From: Hirsutella rhossiliensis
Taxonomy: Eukaryota; Ascomycota; Sordariomycetes; Hypocreales; Ophiocordycipitaceae
NCBI RefSeq assembly: GCF_020360975.1
Contig: NW_025408667.1
Coordinates: 6,324,001 to 6,388,000, forward strand
DNA: 64,000 bases
Direction: 5' to 3'
Part shown: piece after piece, positions 1 to 11,201 of the stretch
Layout: each line of letters begins with the position of its first letter
Position numbering within the stretch: the first letter of the stretch is position 1
Program-made: the position numbers and the translations under genes
Notes under the pieces: generated by a model
Databases searched by the model: none
The model's input: the letters and a program-made list of their open reading frames with translations, nothing else
Told to the model about the DNA's origin: nothing

Positions 1-455
1 GAAGCGGGATAGTGCAGAAGTACTTTAAAGTAGAGCTAGAGAGAAGAGTAGTAGTAGTATTGATTACCGTCTGGGACATCCCTATAAGGGCAAAAGACGT
101 GCTAGGCTAGGTATAGTACAAGATGGGGATGCTCGTCGGAGACCCGTCGCGCGTTCCTTACTTACTCCCTATCTAGCAATTCTGGACTCTGTGGCCGCTC
201 GGATTCTCAGGTCCCTTCCCCGTCAGCGGGTTCGGGCACGGCGGCGAAGCCGTAATATTAGTCAGTCTTCGGTCAGAGCCGGGTGACTGAGAAAGCCCAC
301 GCAGTCAGCTGGGCCGTAGGCCCACAGGGAGCCTACGGGCAGAAAACATAGAAAAGAGAGAGTTGTACATATTAGGTTGGAGGGTTGCCTCGAGCTAGTG
401 GCGGTGGCAGATCCGATCAAAGAATTCTGCCTCCGTTACTAGCCCGAGGAACCGG
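1..455 (-). other. 3' UTR of the LINE / left window edge, no gene
   Basis: No coding signal found. The stretch lies downstream of the ORF2 stop at 456 and probably holds the LINE 3' UTR. A short AGT-repeat near 45-58 may be close to the 3' tail, but the end cannot be placed without another copy. Confidence 0.4.
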
Positions 456-3400
456 TCAAATCCCCTTCCTAGTGCCTGGTTGATAGCCTTGCCCGCCGTG
501 GGGGCTAGCCTTAGGCGGTGTCGAGTACCTACCTTCCGGCAGTAGAAGGGGTGTGTCGGTGATTTTCCTCCCGCAAGAGCATTCGATCCGGGCCTCTTCG
601 TGGTTAAACCTCGTGGTAGTCGGCGAAGTCCCCGTGCCCGCTCCTCGCAGCGAGCAGGTGATGGAGGTGCTCTCGTTTGGTGTGCAGCCCGGGGGCACCT
701 GAGCGAGGCCTTGAGCTCTAGGCTCTTGTAGCTGCTCGGGCCCCGCGGCCCACCAGTCCTGGAAGTCGCGCCTGGCCGCAGCCTTGGCCTGTCTCTTGAT
801 GTTCGCGTAGGTCGGCGATCTGTCCGGACCTCGGCCCGGCAGCCCTCCTTTGCTAGCTGGTCGGCCCGCTCGTTGCCGGCGATCCCCGTATGGCCGGGGC
901 ACCAACGCGTGCTGACATCTCCGTGTCGAGCCGCGGCCTCAGCGAACTTCTCCGCAGCCGCTTGCGACGAGATCGATGGGCTGCCTCGGCTCTTATAGCC
1001 GCAGTGTTATCAAGGCAGACGACTATCGGCCACTGCTGGTCCGGGGTTCTGGGGACCACGTGAGTGCCGCTCGAAGCCCTCGAGGGCGCCTTCCACCTCT
1101 GCGTCGTAGACCTCAGCGAGTAGGACCCGACCGCTGCCGTAGGTCACTTCGCTAGGGCCTAGCCACACTGAGTACCCATACCCGCAGGCGCCGTCTTCGC
1201 TCTGCGAGCCGTCAGTGTAGACGATGAGGGTATCTTCAGGGCATACCCGGAGCCACGAGTGGAAGTCTCGAGCCGCCTGCGTTTTGTCTACGCCCCCTGT
1301 CGGGTCGGGCTGAGGGGGTGCTGGGGGGAGAAGTCGGGGCCTCGGAGCATGGGCCGTCATTTGGTGAAGACGCAGGAGTCTCGAGGCGTGCTGCTTCTGC
1401 CGCGCGAGGGGCCCGCATACCGTGCCTCTTCATTAGCTCCCGGCCAGGCGTTGGGAGGATGCTCATACGGGGGTCAAGGGTGCCGCTCATCTAGGGAGCG
1501 TAGACGGACCGCGGCGCGTCTCTGGGCGTCTGCGAGGAGCAGCGTGGCAGGGGGGATGCCGGTCTCTCGGTGGAGGGCCACAATCGGCATGGTACACCAG
1601 ACGGGCGCGATAGCGCGCATTGCGACGTTTAAGGTCAGCTGGATCCTATTCTTCAGGTAGGTGATCCGCGACGGAACTAAGCGGGCAGTCCCCACACAGG
1701 CCGAAGCGCCCCGGGTACCATACATGGGCGCCGTATAAAGGATCGGGAGGACGCAGGCCGTGACCGCATGCCGTGTCGACCGGGGAGGGATTCCGCGCCG
1801 GGTGTTTGAGAGGTTCTGGAGGAACCCTGCGGCCGTCATCGCCTTCGCGGCCCACTTCTCCACATGCGTGCGGAATGAGAGCTTTCTGTCGTACCAGACG
1901 CCGAGCCAGCGCAGGTCCTGCTGTGGCTCCTTTCTACGGACCCGTGCCAGACCGACGGCAGGTCCCCTTTGTATCTCGGTCTCGTGAAGTGGATGACTTC
2001 TGTCTTGCCCGGGTCGAACACTACGCCATTATCGGCTCCCCACTGGATGAGCTCACCCGCGGCGCGCGTGGCCCGGGCGGCCGTCTCCTGTAGGGACCGG
2101 CCCCGGATCAGGTGGCCACGTCATCTGCGTAGCCGAAGCGCGAGTTCGGTTCCCCTGTCGAGTAGATGGGCACTGTATAGAGGAGGAAGAGAATCGGGAG
2201 GCCGGGGAGCCCTGTGGCAGCCCGCACGTCAGGGGGGTTGTCGGCGTCGTTATATCCTCGAGCCGTATTCTGGCCGATCTCTGCTCCATAAAGCAGCCTG
2301 CCCACCGGACCAGGTTTGTTGGCCAGCCCTGTTCCCGTAGGCGTAGGAGGAGCCGGTTCCGCAGAACCGTGTCAAAGGCGCCCTGTATATCCATCGTGAT
2401 TAGCGTGGCGACTTTCCCCTCGGTGAGGGCCGTCTCCGCGTCGTGGAGCAATGCTAGCGCTAGGTCGAGCGCTGAACGTTTGGGCAGGGCACCCGCATGC
2501 TGGCTGTGGATGACTCGTTGTGTGATCGCAGCCCAGGCTAGGCGCCGGGCTATTAGGCGTTCGAGTCCCTTGCCGAGGCAAGCTAGAGAGAAATCGGCCT
2601 CCAGCCTCTCGGAATAGACAGGTCCCTCTTGCCAGGCTTAGGATCATTACGACCTCTGCTGCGCGGAAACAGGCGGGGTGGTAGCCCACGTGTAGGCAGC
2701 CTTCATATAGTTCCCTCACCGCCTCGCCGATGTGGTTCCAGACGCGACGCAGCATTCGGACCGTGATGCCGTCGATCCCCGGGAGGTGTTGCCCGTAGAG
2801 GTGCAGGCGCATGCCGCATCCGCGAGCGTGACGCTGCAGTCGAGAGTCCTCCTGGGGCCAGCACCTCTGGGGCCCAGGGGTCCGGATGTCGTCCGCGGCC
2901 CCGCGCCTTTCTAGGATCTCGACTCGGAGCGCGTTTGCCTTTCCGTCTGGGTCTCGAAGACCTGGTCGCCTACCTGTATAGGCGGGGCCCGGAACGGGCT
3001 CGGTTTCCTCGACCACCGCATGATCTTATAGATATCCTGGTTGCTCTCGGCGCCTTCTAGAACAGTCTGCCAGAAATGTCTCTTAGCCCGCCGTACCGCC
3101 CGGCGCAGCTCCCGCCGGGCAGTCTGGACCTCTCTGCCGTGCCCTGTGGGGTAGATCCGCCGCATAGCTCTTAGTTCGGCCGCTGCACCGGCGCACTGAT
3201 CGTTCCACCATGGGGTGCCTCTCGCGTTCTTCCTGGGCCGTCGGCCCGCTGCGTCGGCCGCCTCTTGAGTAGGCGAGACAGCGCCTCGGCCAGCCTCCAG
3301 GCCTCTGGGCTCAACGGCCAGCCGGGGTAGTGCTGTGGCCCCAGCCCGCACAAGTTCCTCGAATCGCTTCATTTCTTCCTCGGAGCTTACCCTTGGTCTA

Positions 3401-4101
3401 GCTATCGTCCTTGGGGAATCCGCCGGGAGCGTAATGCTGATCGTGTAATGGTCCGAGCCGGTATGAAGGTGCTCTTCGATAAGCGCGTCCGCAGAGGGGA
3501 TATTGGCAAAGGCTAGATCAATGGTATTTCCGCGGGCGTGTGTGGCCTCGCCTGGCGTGGTGAGCAGTCCGAGCCCCTTGTCGGCCGCCCACTGGGCGAT
3601 GTCCTTCCGTTCCTCGCACTCCGGGCTCCAGGCTGCCAGGAGAAATGACAGGCGTTGAAGTCGCCCGCGATGAGGCATCTCTCGGGGACGTCCTGCTGGT
3701 GGAGGAGGTAGTCGAGTGGCTCGGGTGTCTTCGCGTGTCGATAGAAGTTGATAATAAGGGTGCTGTTTACCCGAGCCACAGGATATCACGCGTAGGGCGG
3801 GGCAGAGTTGCTCTGCCCGTATATCTGGGTGGTTCCGGACATACGAGATCACTCGGGCCTGATCCGGTTCCCAGGCGCGTTCTGGGGCGAATGCGTGGAA
3901 GGAGCGGTGCGTCTGGGTCCTGCAGGCTCCGCCTTCTTTTCTATCCAAACGTTCGGTTCCTGGATGAGCACGACGTCGTAGTTTTCGCTTCCGCTAGTCG
4001 TAGGGCTATGCTATGATAGGCCCCTATTTTGGCCACGTTGGCCTGGAGAACTCGGATCGTCCTCCTGTCGCGAGTTGTTAGTGTTGGGGCCTATTGTTCA
4101 T
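456..4101 (-). pseudogene. LINE ORF2: AP endonuclease - reverse transcriptase - RNase H (frameshifted)
   Basis: This protein nicks target DNA and reverse-transcribes the element (target-primed reverse transcription). Visible blocks in order: an endonuclease N-terminus near 4.05-3.95 kb (LQANVAKIGAYHS, then LIQEPN); its C-terminal GNTIDLAFANI and SDHYTI near 3.4-3.5 kb; RT with PGIDGIT near 2.8 kb, MDIQGAFDTV near 2.4 kb, GLPQGSP, and catalytic YADD at about 2120-2131; RNase H with IVYTDGS near 1.21 kb and VCLDNTAAI near 1.0 kb; and a Cys-containing C-terminal SCGRK block near 540. The natural start is probably the ATG at 4101-4099, which overlaps the ORF1 stop as ATGA. The frame opened by that ATG closes after seven codons, so an indel lies right after it. 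At least seven further frame switches follow, many near base runs. It is either a pseudogene or carries read errors. Confidence 0.88.
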
Positions 4102-5795
4102 AGGGGTCCAGGGATACGTTTCGTCGGCGCCTCTTCATAGGAGACTCGGATCTGTCTTCCTGTTGTGGAGGGAGCGTTGTGAGTCTGGCGCCTGCGCGCT
4201 GGTGGGGACAGCCGCTGGGGTCGACATTGCTGCTGCTGTTGCTGCTGCTGTTGCTGCTGCTGGTCCTGTTGCTTGCCTAGGCGGGCCTCGGCAGCTCTCA
4301 TGCAGGGCGATGGGGTCGGTCCTTGGGAGGGTTGGGGAGGCGGTCGCCGTGGCCCGTTCGAGCTCCATATTGGCTTGCCGGTATAGCTGAGAGCCGATCT
4401 TCCTTACGGCGTACTTCTCGATCTTGGAGAGCCGCACGAGTTGGCCGTGAGAGCGCCTAGGTCTGGCAGGGCACTCCTATGGTCTGCCGGGAAGGGCCGG
4501 AACAGTTCGCGCACCTCTCCGGCTGCTTGCAGTCGTTATCGCGATGGTCTTTCCCGCCGCATCGTCGGCAGGCTTGTTTTCGGTCGCAGGCGTAGCGGGA
4601 GTGATAATCCCAACAGGTGTCGCACTGCGCGGGCCGGGCGGTCTTGGCGATCAGTCGGGCTAGTCGGCTGGTGCCGAAGAGCCGCCATCTCCTCTGTATC
4701 GCCGCCTGAAAGGACACAATCATTGTCACAGTGGGCTGGTCGGAGCTTTCGGAGTATCTCTTAGCAATGTGCACATCAATTGGTTCGGCACCTGTCTGGA
4801 GCTTGATCTCTTCTTTGATAGCTTGGTCATAGTCCACGGCGGCCCCCCAGATATCCGTGAGCTGCCTGGGGCAGTCGGCCACAGCGTACGTGTGCCACTT
4901 CTGGAAGCCTTCAACCGCCACGGCCCCGAGGCGGGCCGCCCAGTCGTCCTGCCGTTCCACAAGCAGGTCCTCGCCTCCCGGTCTGAGGCCCGTATAGCCC
5001 ATCCAGTCTTAACCCGGGCGATCTGTGGCATGCGTTCTGTCCCTAGGTTGAGAGTCTTAGCTACGTGAGCTCTGATGGCATGCCCCTGATAGCCCCATGC
5101 TGGGGACTTGTCGTCGAGCCGCACGAAGACACGCAGGTCATCTTTAGGCGGCTGGACCGGAGGCGCCTTCCGGGGCTTCGGGCCGAGGCGTGCCGGCAGG
5201 GGAGCCCTTGTCTGTGCCATCCCCTTCTGGGCCATAGCGGCGTAGGTCGGTGCGGTCCCGTCTCTGCCGTGGCGGTTGTTGACATTCTGACCGGCGCGTG
5301 TGGGGCGCCGTTGAGCGCGTCGTCCCAGTAGCTAATGAAGCCGCGCGAGAATTCCTTCGCGAAGCTGAGCTCGTGGCCCGAGTTGAACTGGGCAGCCGTC
5401 TTGTCGAAGGCGGTGCAGAATGCGCGGAAGACGGCCAGCTTTGCCTGTTGTGCTTCCATCTGGTTGGCGATAAGTCTCTCTGCCGCGTGGGCAACCGTTA
5501 CTGCTGGGCCTTGAGTCTCGGGCAGGTCGTCCGGCTCGTCGGTCTCGGTTTCGTCTGCTGCGTCTCCCATTACAGCATCTGGCTGGTCGGTGTCGGTGTG
5601 GGCATTGTCGCTGTTCGTGGAGCCGAATGGAGAGTCGTCGGGTTGCTGTGCGCGTCGTGGCAACAGTAATTCGGCAAGACCCGCGCGTGGGGCCTGCCGG
5701 AGGAGCGCTTCTCTAGCTCCTGGGGCGTTCGTGGGAGTCATCGGCTCTTGTTCCTGGGGCGGCAGTCGCGCCTGGTCCGCGGGGTTGGGTGCCAT
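4098..5795 (-). pseudogene. LINE ORF1: gag-like nucleic-acid-binding protein with zinc knuckles and polyQ tail (frameshifted)
   Basis: ORF1 proteins of Tad1-type LINEs bind the element RNA. Start: ATG at 5795 (MAPNPADQARL), followed by an acidic Ser/Pro-rich region and a helical block ending near 5.3 kb. The middle domain is read in two other frames (5235 and 5002 starts). Around 4.63-4.50 kb sit CCHC knuckles: CDTCWDYHSRYAC fits CX2CX3HX4C and CRRCGGKDHRDNDC fits CX2CX4HX4C; a third CANC motif is degraded. The C-terminus holds 12 glutamines in a row, encoded by a CAG/CAA array at about 4.23-4.26 kb, and stops at 4098. At least three frame switches break it. The stop overlaps the ORF2 ATG (ATGA at 4101-4098). 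Confidence 0.82.
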
Positions 5796-8744
5796 CGCCG
5801 CCCTCAGCTTGCGCTGAGCGTGGTGTTAAACGCCCTTGTTAGCGGATGTGTGTTGTGTACAGCGAAGTCCTTAACAGATGGTGCCAAGAAAGTAAGAATA
5901 CAAGGGAGTGCTGGGGCTAGAGAGAAGAGGAGTGAAGGCGAGGGTAGGAGATGTGGGGTCTCGGAGACGTATGCGAGAGAATGGTCAGGGGCCACAACTT
6001 GCGTCACCAAACCGCGTCCTTTTTGGGCGCATTTCAGCGACACTACTTCCAGGTACATGGGCACAAACCGCGATGATGACGTTCGAGGTGCGGCAAGGGG
6101 CTATTTACCTCCCCAACCTCCAGAATTGCCGCTTTTGGCGGCTCCAACACTGTCTGTTGATCTGAAACGTGCTTGTGAACTACGCCCAGAAGAAGGTTAA
6201 GACATTTTCGTTTCTTCTGCGACATAGGCTTTTCCGGCTCTCCGCCCGCCGAGCCAAGAATATAGCGTCTAGATTGGGCAAAAGCAGGCTCAGGTAAGTC
6301 TGGTGGGCAACGGTCGTGGACATGCGCGAGTAGTTCATACTCCTGTGGAGCTAATGAGCGCCGAAGTGCTCCTTTATTGTCCTGACTGGCTTACTATGTA
6401 ACATAGTGTACACTACAGTATTATTTCCGTTTGAGCTGGTCTTTTACCAGGAGGAGGCAGAATTCAGCCGGGCAGGGAGGGGCTTTTGCACAAACTTCAT
6501 GCATGTTTCGAGAGACGGCGCACGTCTGGATGGCGTCATCTTGTCCTCTTAGTAGAAGCGATTTTGACCAATGAGAACTGGAGCTTAGAACATCAATAAC
6601 TCTGGGCTGCGCGTATGATTGGTCAAGTGACGCCAAGCTGCATCAGAGGCTGTGCACCTGATGGCCGTTAGGACCTGCGGGACGGAACAGAGTGAGTCAG
6701 TCAGTCACAGATCGTAAGAGACAGGGTCACACAACAAGGGGCACGGTTGGTGTGGATGACTGAACAACGATCGGGAAGAAGATCCCTGTATCGGGCAACG
6801 AAAGACTCTTGATTCTCTATCTAAGTGATGGTGAAAAGTTGGCTTCTTATACTTGGAATTTTGGGCTGAGTGGCGATGTCGCCACCAAGGCAGCATGTAA
6901 CGGGCTAGGCCCTGCTGGACAAGGCAGTGCCTTGTCGGTCTAAGCACTGTTGCTCCAGTAACGGCTTAGTCTATTTTGTTGGAGGATTTCTGTCCTTCTA
7001 TTTTCCTTTCCTTCTTCTTTCCTCAGCTCGAATGTAAAACGCACGAGGACTACATAGCTGTAATTTACACTATTAGAACCCATCACACAGCATAGATGAC
7101 GATGTCACCTAGAAGGTTCGAATCCATCACTAATATGGCATTACGAACTGCTTGCTGCCTTTTAGGCAGCACCGTGAATGAGCGTCTTGATCTTGACAGG
7201 GCGGTAGAAACCTTTCGCCAGAACGCAAGTACGGTACGGTCAAAGCCTTGAGATGTACCTACGGCAAGCAACTGCCAACTGGTAAGTTAATTTTCTCCTC
7301 GATGCGTGATACTGTAATTTCGCATCTCGAATTTTTGTTATTTGAAGAGTTCAAAGAGCATGAGAGGAGTATCTGCAGATTATGGAAGGGCCGGAAAAAT
7401 TACACGATATGTATTTCGCGCAGCATCGAAGACTGTGAAGCGTAGACTGGTACACCAGATTCCTAAATACGCTACAACTTGGCGACGCGTGTAAGCCAGG
7501 ATATCACAAGTATTGCGGCAGCGAAAAATGCAGCGGCTGTACAATGTTCGTTCAACCGCTTGGCAGTGGCTTATTCGATGCTCCACACGCCGGAGCGGGC
7601 AACCCAGGGCAGCTCAGGGCAGCTCAGGACAGGCTCAGGCGGCTCAGGCAGCTCAGGGCAGATCAGGGTAGCTCAGCCCCTGCTCAGGGTAGCTCAGTCC
7701 CTGCTCAGGTTCGGCACGTACTTACTCAAGGTGGATCAGGTGGTGCTAATGGAAATACAATAGTGTGAACTTTCAAGGGTAGACCATGATTGCTTTGTCG
7801 CGCGGCTGGAATAGATCTGAGGAGCGTGTATCCTGAAGCTTCGGGAGGATTCTCGCGGCCAGCCCTTCATGGCAGACTGGTTGCTCGCTAGCTTGCTGGG
7901 AAAAGGTAAGATAGCTGCGTGCCTCCCCTAGGTAACTGTTAAAGGCACCACGATAGCCCAATTGACCTCCATCATGCCGTAAGAAGTAATGAGCAGGCAA
8001 ACATTCGAGGAGCAAATTGACGTTTTTCAAGAATGCTCGTTCCTTAGTTACGTTGTGTTCTAGTCACATTGACGATCGATGCACTTCCCGCGACTGAGAG
8101 CCGATACGATGCCGCCCACGTGGTTGTCCTTGACAATTGGTTTGTTGCAAAGACGCTGGACGCTCGATCACGCACGCCTTTTATCTAGGTGTGGATTTTT
8201 AGGTGGCCCGACGGCCGTTCAAGCGAAAGACAGAATTAATGTTTAACGACGATTACGCCAATACACATTGGAAGAGGTAGGAGCAAGTACACAAGTTGTT
8301 ATGAAGATCTAGAAGGTGCGGCCCAACGGTCCTATTTATGCCGTTGGGTAACTTCCATGGGCACCAAATTAGCCATACACGTGAGGTCACTATAGGTCCT
8401 GATACATGGCCTTATAATGATCTTTCAGGTGGTCCTTGATAACACCTAATAGCCTAACACTCCGACATTCCTCGTAAGAACGATTGGAACACTTCCACCG
8501 CAAAAGTTCCTCTATCACCACCGCGCGAAAATGGACGTCAACTAGAAGGCTGAAGCTCGAGGAACGTAAGTTCTCCGTGTCTCATACTAAAAATCTCCTG
8601 ATTAGGAAGTCTGGTTGAGAACAAGGTGACTGCTTTAGCCACACATAGATTTCGCGCGATGCAGGTTGACCGTGGAGATACCAAGCGATACATTCGATTT
8701 GCTACCTTGCAGACCAACAACTTCGATTGGTCAAAAGGCATAGC
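5796..8744. other. Gene-free, unRIPed sequence between LINE and DUF3435 gene
   Basis: The first few hundred bases probably hold the LINE 5' UTR. Beyond that I see no reading frame with a recognisable domain, no RNA gene and no terminal repeats. The small ORFs here (60-94 codons) lack any family signal. Base composition is ordinary and CpA/TpG are present. The only structure is the short tandem array near 7.6-7.7 kb. Confidence 0.5.
7604..7712 (+). repeat. Imperfect GCTCAGG minisatellite
   Basis: About a dozen tandem, slightly degenerate units of 8-11 bp built on GCTCAGG (for example GGCAGCTCAGG, GGTAGCTCAG). The right part becomes a higher-order unit of about 20 bp in which CCCTGCTCAGG alternates with GTAGCTCAG. 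It lies outside any supported gene. Confidence 0.8.
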
Positions 8745-9691
8745 TTAGGACACTGTTCCGTGTATTCGTAGAGCATGGTTCCGCAGATGCTCCATATGGT
8801 CCAGTGGCAAATCGCAGATCGAACATCTAATCTCATCGCCCTCGCGTAAATTCGACAAGTGCTTGCGTCGGAAGTGCTTGGACAGGTCTCCAGGAGTGTA
8901 AAACTCGCGAATGAGAACCTCCACGGCCCCATCATCTGATGTCAAATCAAGGGCCTTGCCGACACAGATGAAGCATCTTCGAGGCCTGTCCGTGACTGTC
9001 TTAATGAAGGTGGACATCAGAGCCGTGTGTTGAGGGCTGTTGATAGGCGGTTCGTTCATGAGTAGGCCTAGTTGAGTCGACCGACGCTCGAGCGCCGCGG
9101 ATCGTCTGCCCTTCCTCGACCATACAATAAGCTACGATGGCGGCGATAGCATTGTCTCTCCGTCGATATTGACCTTCGAGCGTGTTGCCAAGTGGAGCGG
9201 CGAGGGCCTCAACCAATCGCTTTTGAGCCGGTCGCTGAGGACAAATGGGAGTGTTCACAGTCGCTTGTTTGACAAACCCAATACCTTGCAATTGCCCCTC
9301 AATGTCGTCCACCGCCTGTCTGGCAGTCCATTCATCTCGAATCTTCTGCTTAAGCACCCTCTTCAATCTTTGCTTCTCGTTCCTCAGTCGACGGCGGAGT
9401 TCCATGTGCTTCTTTGAACCTGGGCGATGATGCCGAAGGTCTTGCTCTAGTCGCTTGATGATAGGATCAGTAGACACGGATGCTATTTGTTCAGCTGTGA
9501 GATCCGTGGGTCTCCGCTTGCTGATAGAGTGGCCGACGCTGCAGGCCTGCCTTATGAGCGCCTGCTGTGGTTTTTGTCGCCGGAGAATACCCCAAGTATC
9601 CGCGCAAACCTCCGTCCCAGGTAGTGCTTCTGAAAGGGATTCGAATTGGCGTGATCTAGAGCAAGATTTCGCAGCGACTCGCTGATATCGG

Positions 9692-9742
9692 CTGAAGCTG
9701 GAGTAAGCAACAAGGCTATCGTGATTGGAGGACTTGACGAAC
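9692..9742 (-). other. Predicted 51-nt in-frame intron of the DUF3435 gene
   Basis: GTTCGT...CTTCAG with a TTAC branch-like motif. Removing it turns a 17-residue interruption between the Arg and His catalytic blocks into NEFDRSADISESLRNLALDH, as expected for the family. Confidence 0.65.
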
Positions 9743-10119
9743 CACTTCGATCGAACTCATTGGCCGCATTATAACGCAAGTTGTAGGGGATGGTGGGGTA
9801 TTCCAACCCCAATATTTCGCCAACCCTTCTGATCCATTGTGCAATCATCTGGTAAGAAAGAGGCTTGTCCTGGGATAGCTCATAGCCGGTAAAGGTTTTC
9901 ATAGCCCGTCGGAATATATATGTGTCTTTTAGATCGTCCTTGAGCGGCAGAGGTAGCTCCCGCTCCTCAGGGTGGATATCAAGATTGGCAAGCTGTGCGG
10001 GTGAATTGAGACTTGTTGCTCGGAACGCGCGATGGCGGAAAAGAATGCCTAGCAGGAAGATGTGAGGATTGAGTAGCAAGGAAGGGTCGGCCAAGGTCTC
10101 TGGAAGAGGAAATGTTTTC

Positions 10120-10182
10120 CTAGATTCGCGTCAGCGCCATATCCTACGAGCAGATGAAGCACGGCGTTTCTGGCGTCCTTAC
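10120..10182 (-). other. Predicted 63-nt intron of the DUF3435 gene
   Basis: 5' GTAAGG, branch GCTGAC, 3' CTAG. Splicing gives the continuous LGVKDAKTFPLPETLADPS, the usual family sequence, and removes an in-frame TAA. This is the most convincing intron here. Confidence 0.85.
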
Positions 10183-10502
10183 GCATCTTTGACACCGAGG
10201 TACGTTTTCGTGAAGGCTAAGGTGAAGCGAATCAAAATATTATGCGGTCCACCTTCTGGGTCTTTCACCAGTGCGAGCCGGATGTCTCCAAACCGGAGAC
10301 GCAGGATGGATGTGGGGCGAGCTCCAGCGGGTGCAAGAAGAAGGAGAAAGAGAACAGCAAGGATCCGAAGTTCCCAAGCCTGAACGATTTTTTGTCGTGC
10401 TAATTGTCGTTTCGATTTGCTCCTTGAGATCTTCGATCGTCATGCATCGATTCGCTCGCCTCTGGTCGCTCAAGTCATGTTTTTGGAGAGGTCTCGGAGA
10501 AC

Positions 10503-10547
10503 CTGCAGGGTTACCTTTGACCTATTATTCGGAGGATCGGGCTGTAC
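10503..10547 (-). other. Possible 45-nt in-frame intron of the DUF3435 gene
   Basis: GTACAG...CTGCAG. Removal joins RRMHK to VLRDLSKNM and deletes 15 residues that have no place in the family pattern. No clear branch motif; the length is at the low end for fungi. Confidence 0.45.
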
Positions 10548-10792
10548 CTTGTGCATACGCCGATTTAGTTTCGGGTCGAGTTTGTCTCCAGTGGCTCTCT
10601 CGAAGACGAGTCGGAAGACTTTCCAGTATGTGCTCAAAGAGCTGCTCTTCCTCGTTCCTCGCCTTTTCCTGCCATCCTTACCGACCTTCTGGTTGAGGGA
10701 CCAGTCAAAAAAGTTATACAAAAGCCGCAGGAGCTGGACTCGAGACAGACTCCAAACATTTTTGGGGGTCACAACCCAGCACCTCGCAGTAC

Positions 10793-10860
10793 CTGAGGGT
10801 AGGACCATTACATGTTAGAGGCTGGGAGTCATAAGGGACATGATGTCGTTGGTGACGTAC
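10793..10860 (-). other. Predicted 68-nt spliceosomal intron 1 of the DUF3435 gene
   Basis: 5' site GTACGT, branch-like CTAAC about 20 nt before the 3' CAG. It contains the TAA at 10815-10817 that would otherwise end the N-terminal ORF. Splicing joins WRQ to YCEVLGCDP, which fits the family (YC..lG.dP). Confidence 0.72.
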
Positions 10861-11201
10861 TGGCGCCATTGTGCGTCGCAGGCATCGAGGAGCAGTAGAC
10901 TACCGTCGCTATAGTCTTGAGCTTCGTAGGCGGTCTCGTTGAATTTCTCAACGGCTTCCCGGTAGTACTCAGGTGGATGAACGTTGCCACCGAAGAGCTG
11001 GACTTGGTCTTCAACGTCAGCGTCGACGAATCCGTCTGCGTCATCGAAGTTCAAGTCCTCTACATCCGTTGCCTCCGCATACGTATCCGAGTGAAGGGGC
11101 TCAACTTTGTCAAAGAGACCACCATCGTCAAATTCGTTCTCGGGGGAGTAAGACGCGTCCGAGTCGTAAGAGATGGCGGAATGGCGTGCTCGGCGCGTCA
11201 T

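Larger units (their letters stand above)
1..5795 (-). mobile_element. Tad1-like non-LTR retrotransposon (LINE), frameshifted, not RIPed
   Basis: Minus-strand LINE with the two-ORF layout of the fungal Tad1 clade. ORF1 (gag-like, zinc knuckles) starts at the ATG at 5795. ORF2 (endonuclease, reverse transcriptase, RNase H) ends near 456. About 1-455 is the 3' untranslated side, whose true end I cannot see. The reading frame changes repeatedly (I count at least nine switches across both ORFs), so it cannot be active as written. Unlike the rest of the window it keeps CpA and TpG and has few in-frame stops, so it shows no RIP. The 5' UTR and 5' end above 5795 are not defined, and I found no target-site duplication. 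The family call rests on visible motifs and domain order. Confidence 0.88.
8745..11201 (-). pseudogene. DUF3435 ('FluG domain') tyrosine-recombinase-like protein with C2H2 fingers, broken
   Basis: DUF3435 (Pfam PF11917) proteins are fungal tyrosine-recombinase relatives; the family includes the captain recombinases of Starship elements. Start chosen at ATG 11201 (MTRRARHSAIS); an in-frame ATG at 11255 is the alternative. In order: acidic N-terminus; VQLFGGN..PPEYYREAVEKFN near 11.0 kb; YCEVLGCDP just after the first intron; STYWKVFRLVFERATG near 10.6 kb; TIEDLKEQIETT near 10.43 kb; RILAVLFLLLLAPAGARP and KDPEGGPHNIL near 10.3 kb; LLLNPHIFLLGILF near 10.07 kb. Candidate catalytic residues are Arg in YNLRYNAAN (about 9776), His in LALDH (about 9653) and Tyr in KHYLGR (about 9623). 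Then DPIIKRLEQ..KQKIRDEWTA near 9.4 kb, and C-terminal zinc fingers (CFIC..., CSICDLPLDH...H) ending IHGTVS at 8745. Introns are listed separately. After splicing, about five frame changes remain (near 10.745, 10.48, 10.36, 9.61 and 9.10 kb), most beside base runs. It may be a pseudogene or a real gene hit by sequencing indels. Confidence 0.87.

Noticed and set aside
456..5800. Plus-strand ORFs of 60-150 codons across the LINE (e.g. 1259-1660, 3645-4016, 5748-6200)
   Set aside because: Opposite-strand shadows of GC-rich ORF1/ORF2 coding; none shows a domain.
8745..11201. A Starship captain at the edge of a giant Starship element
   Set aside because: DUF3435 is the right superfamily, but the zinc-finger FluG-type layout, lack of cargo and lack of element boundaries in the window do not support it.
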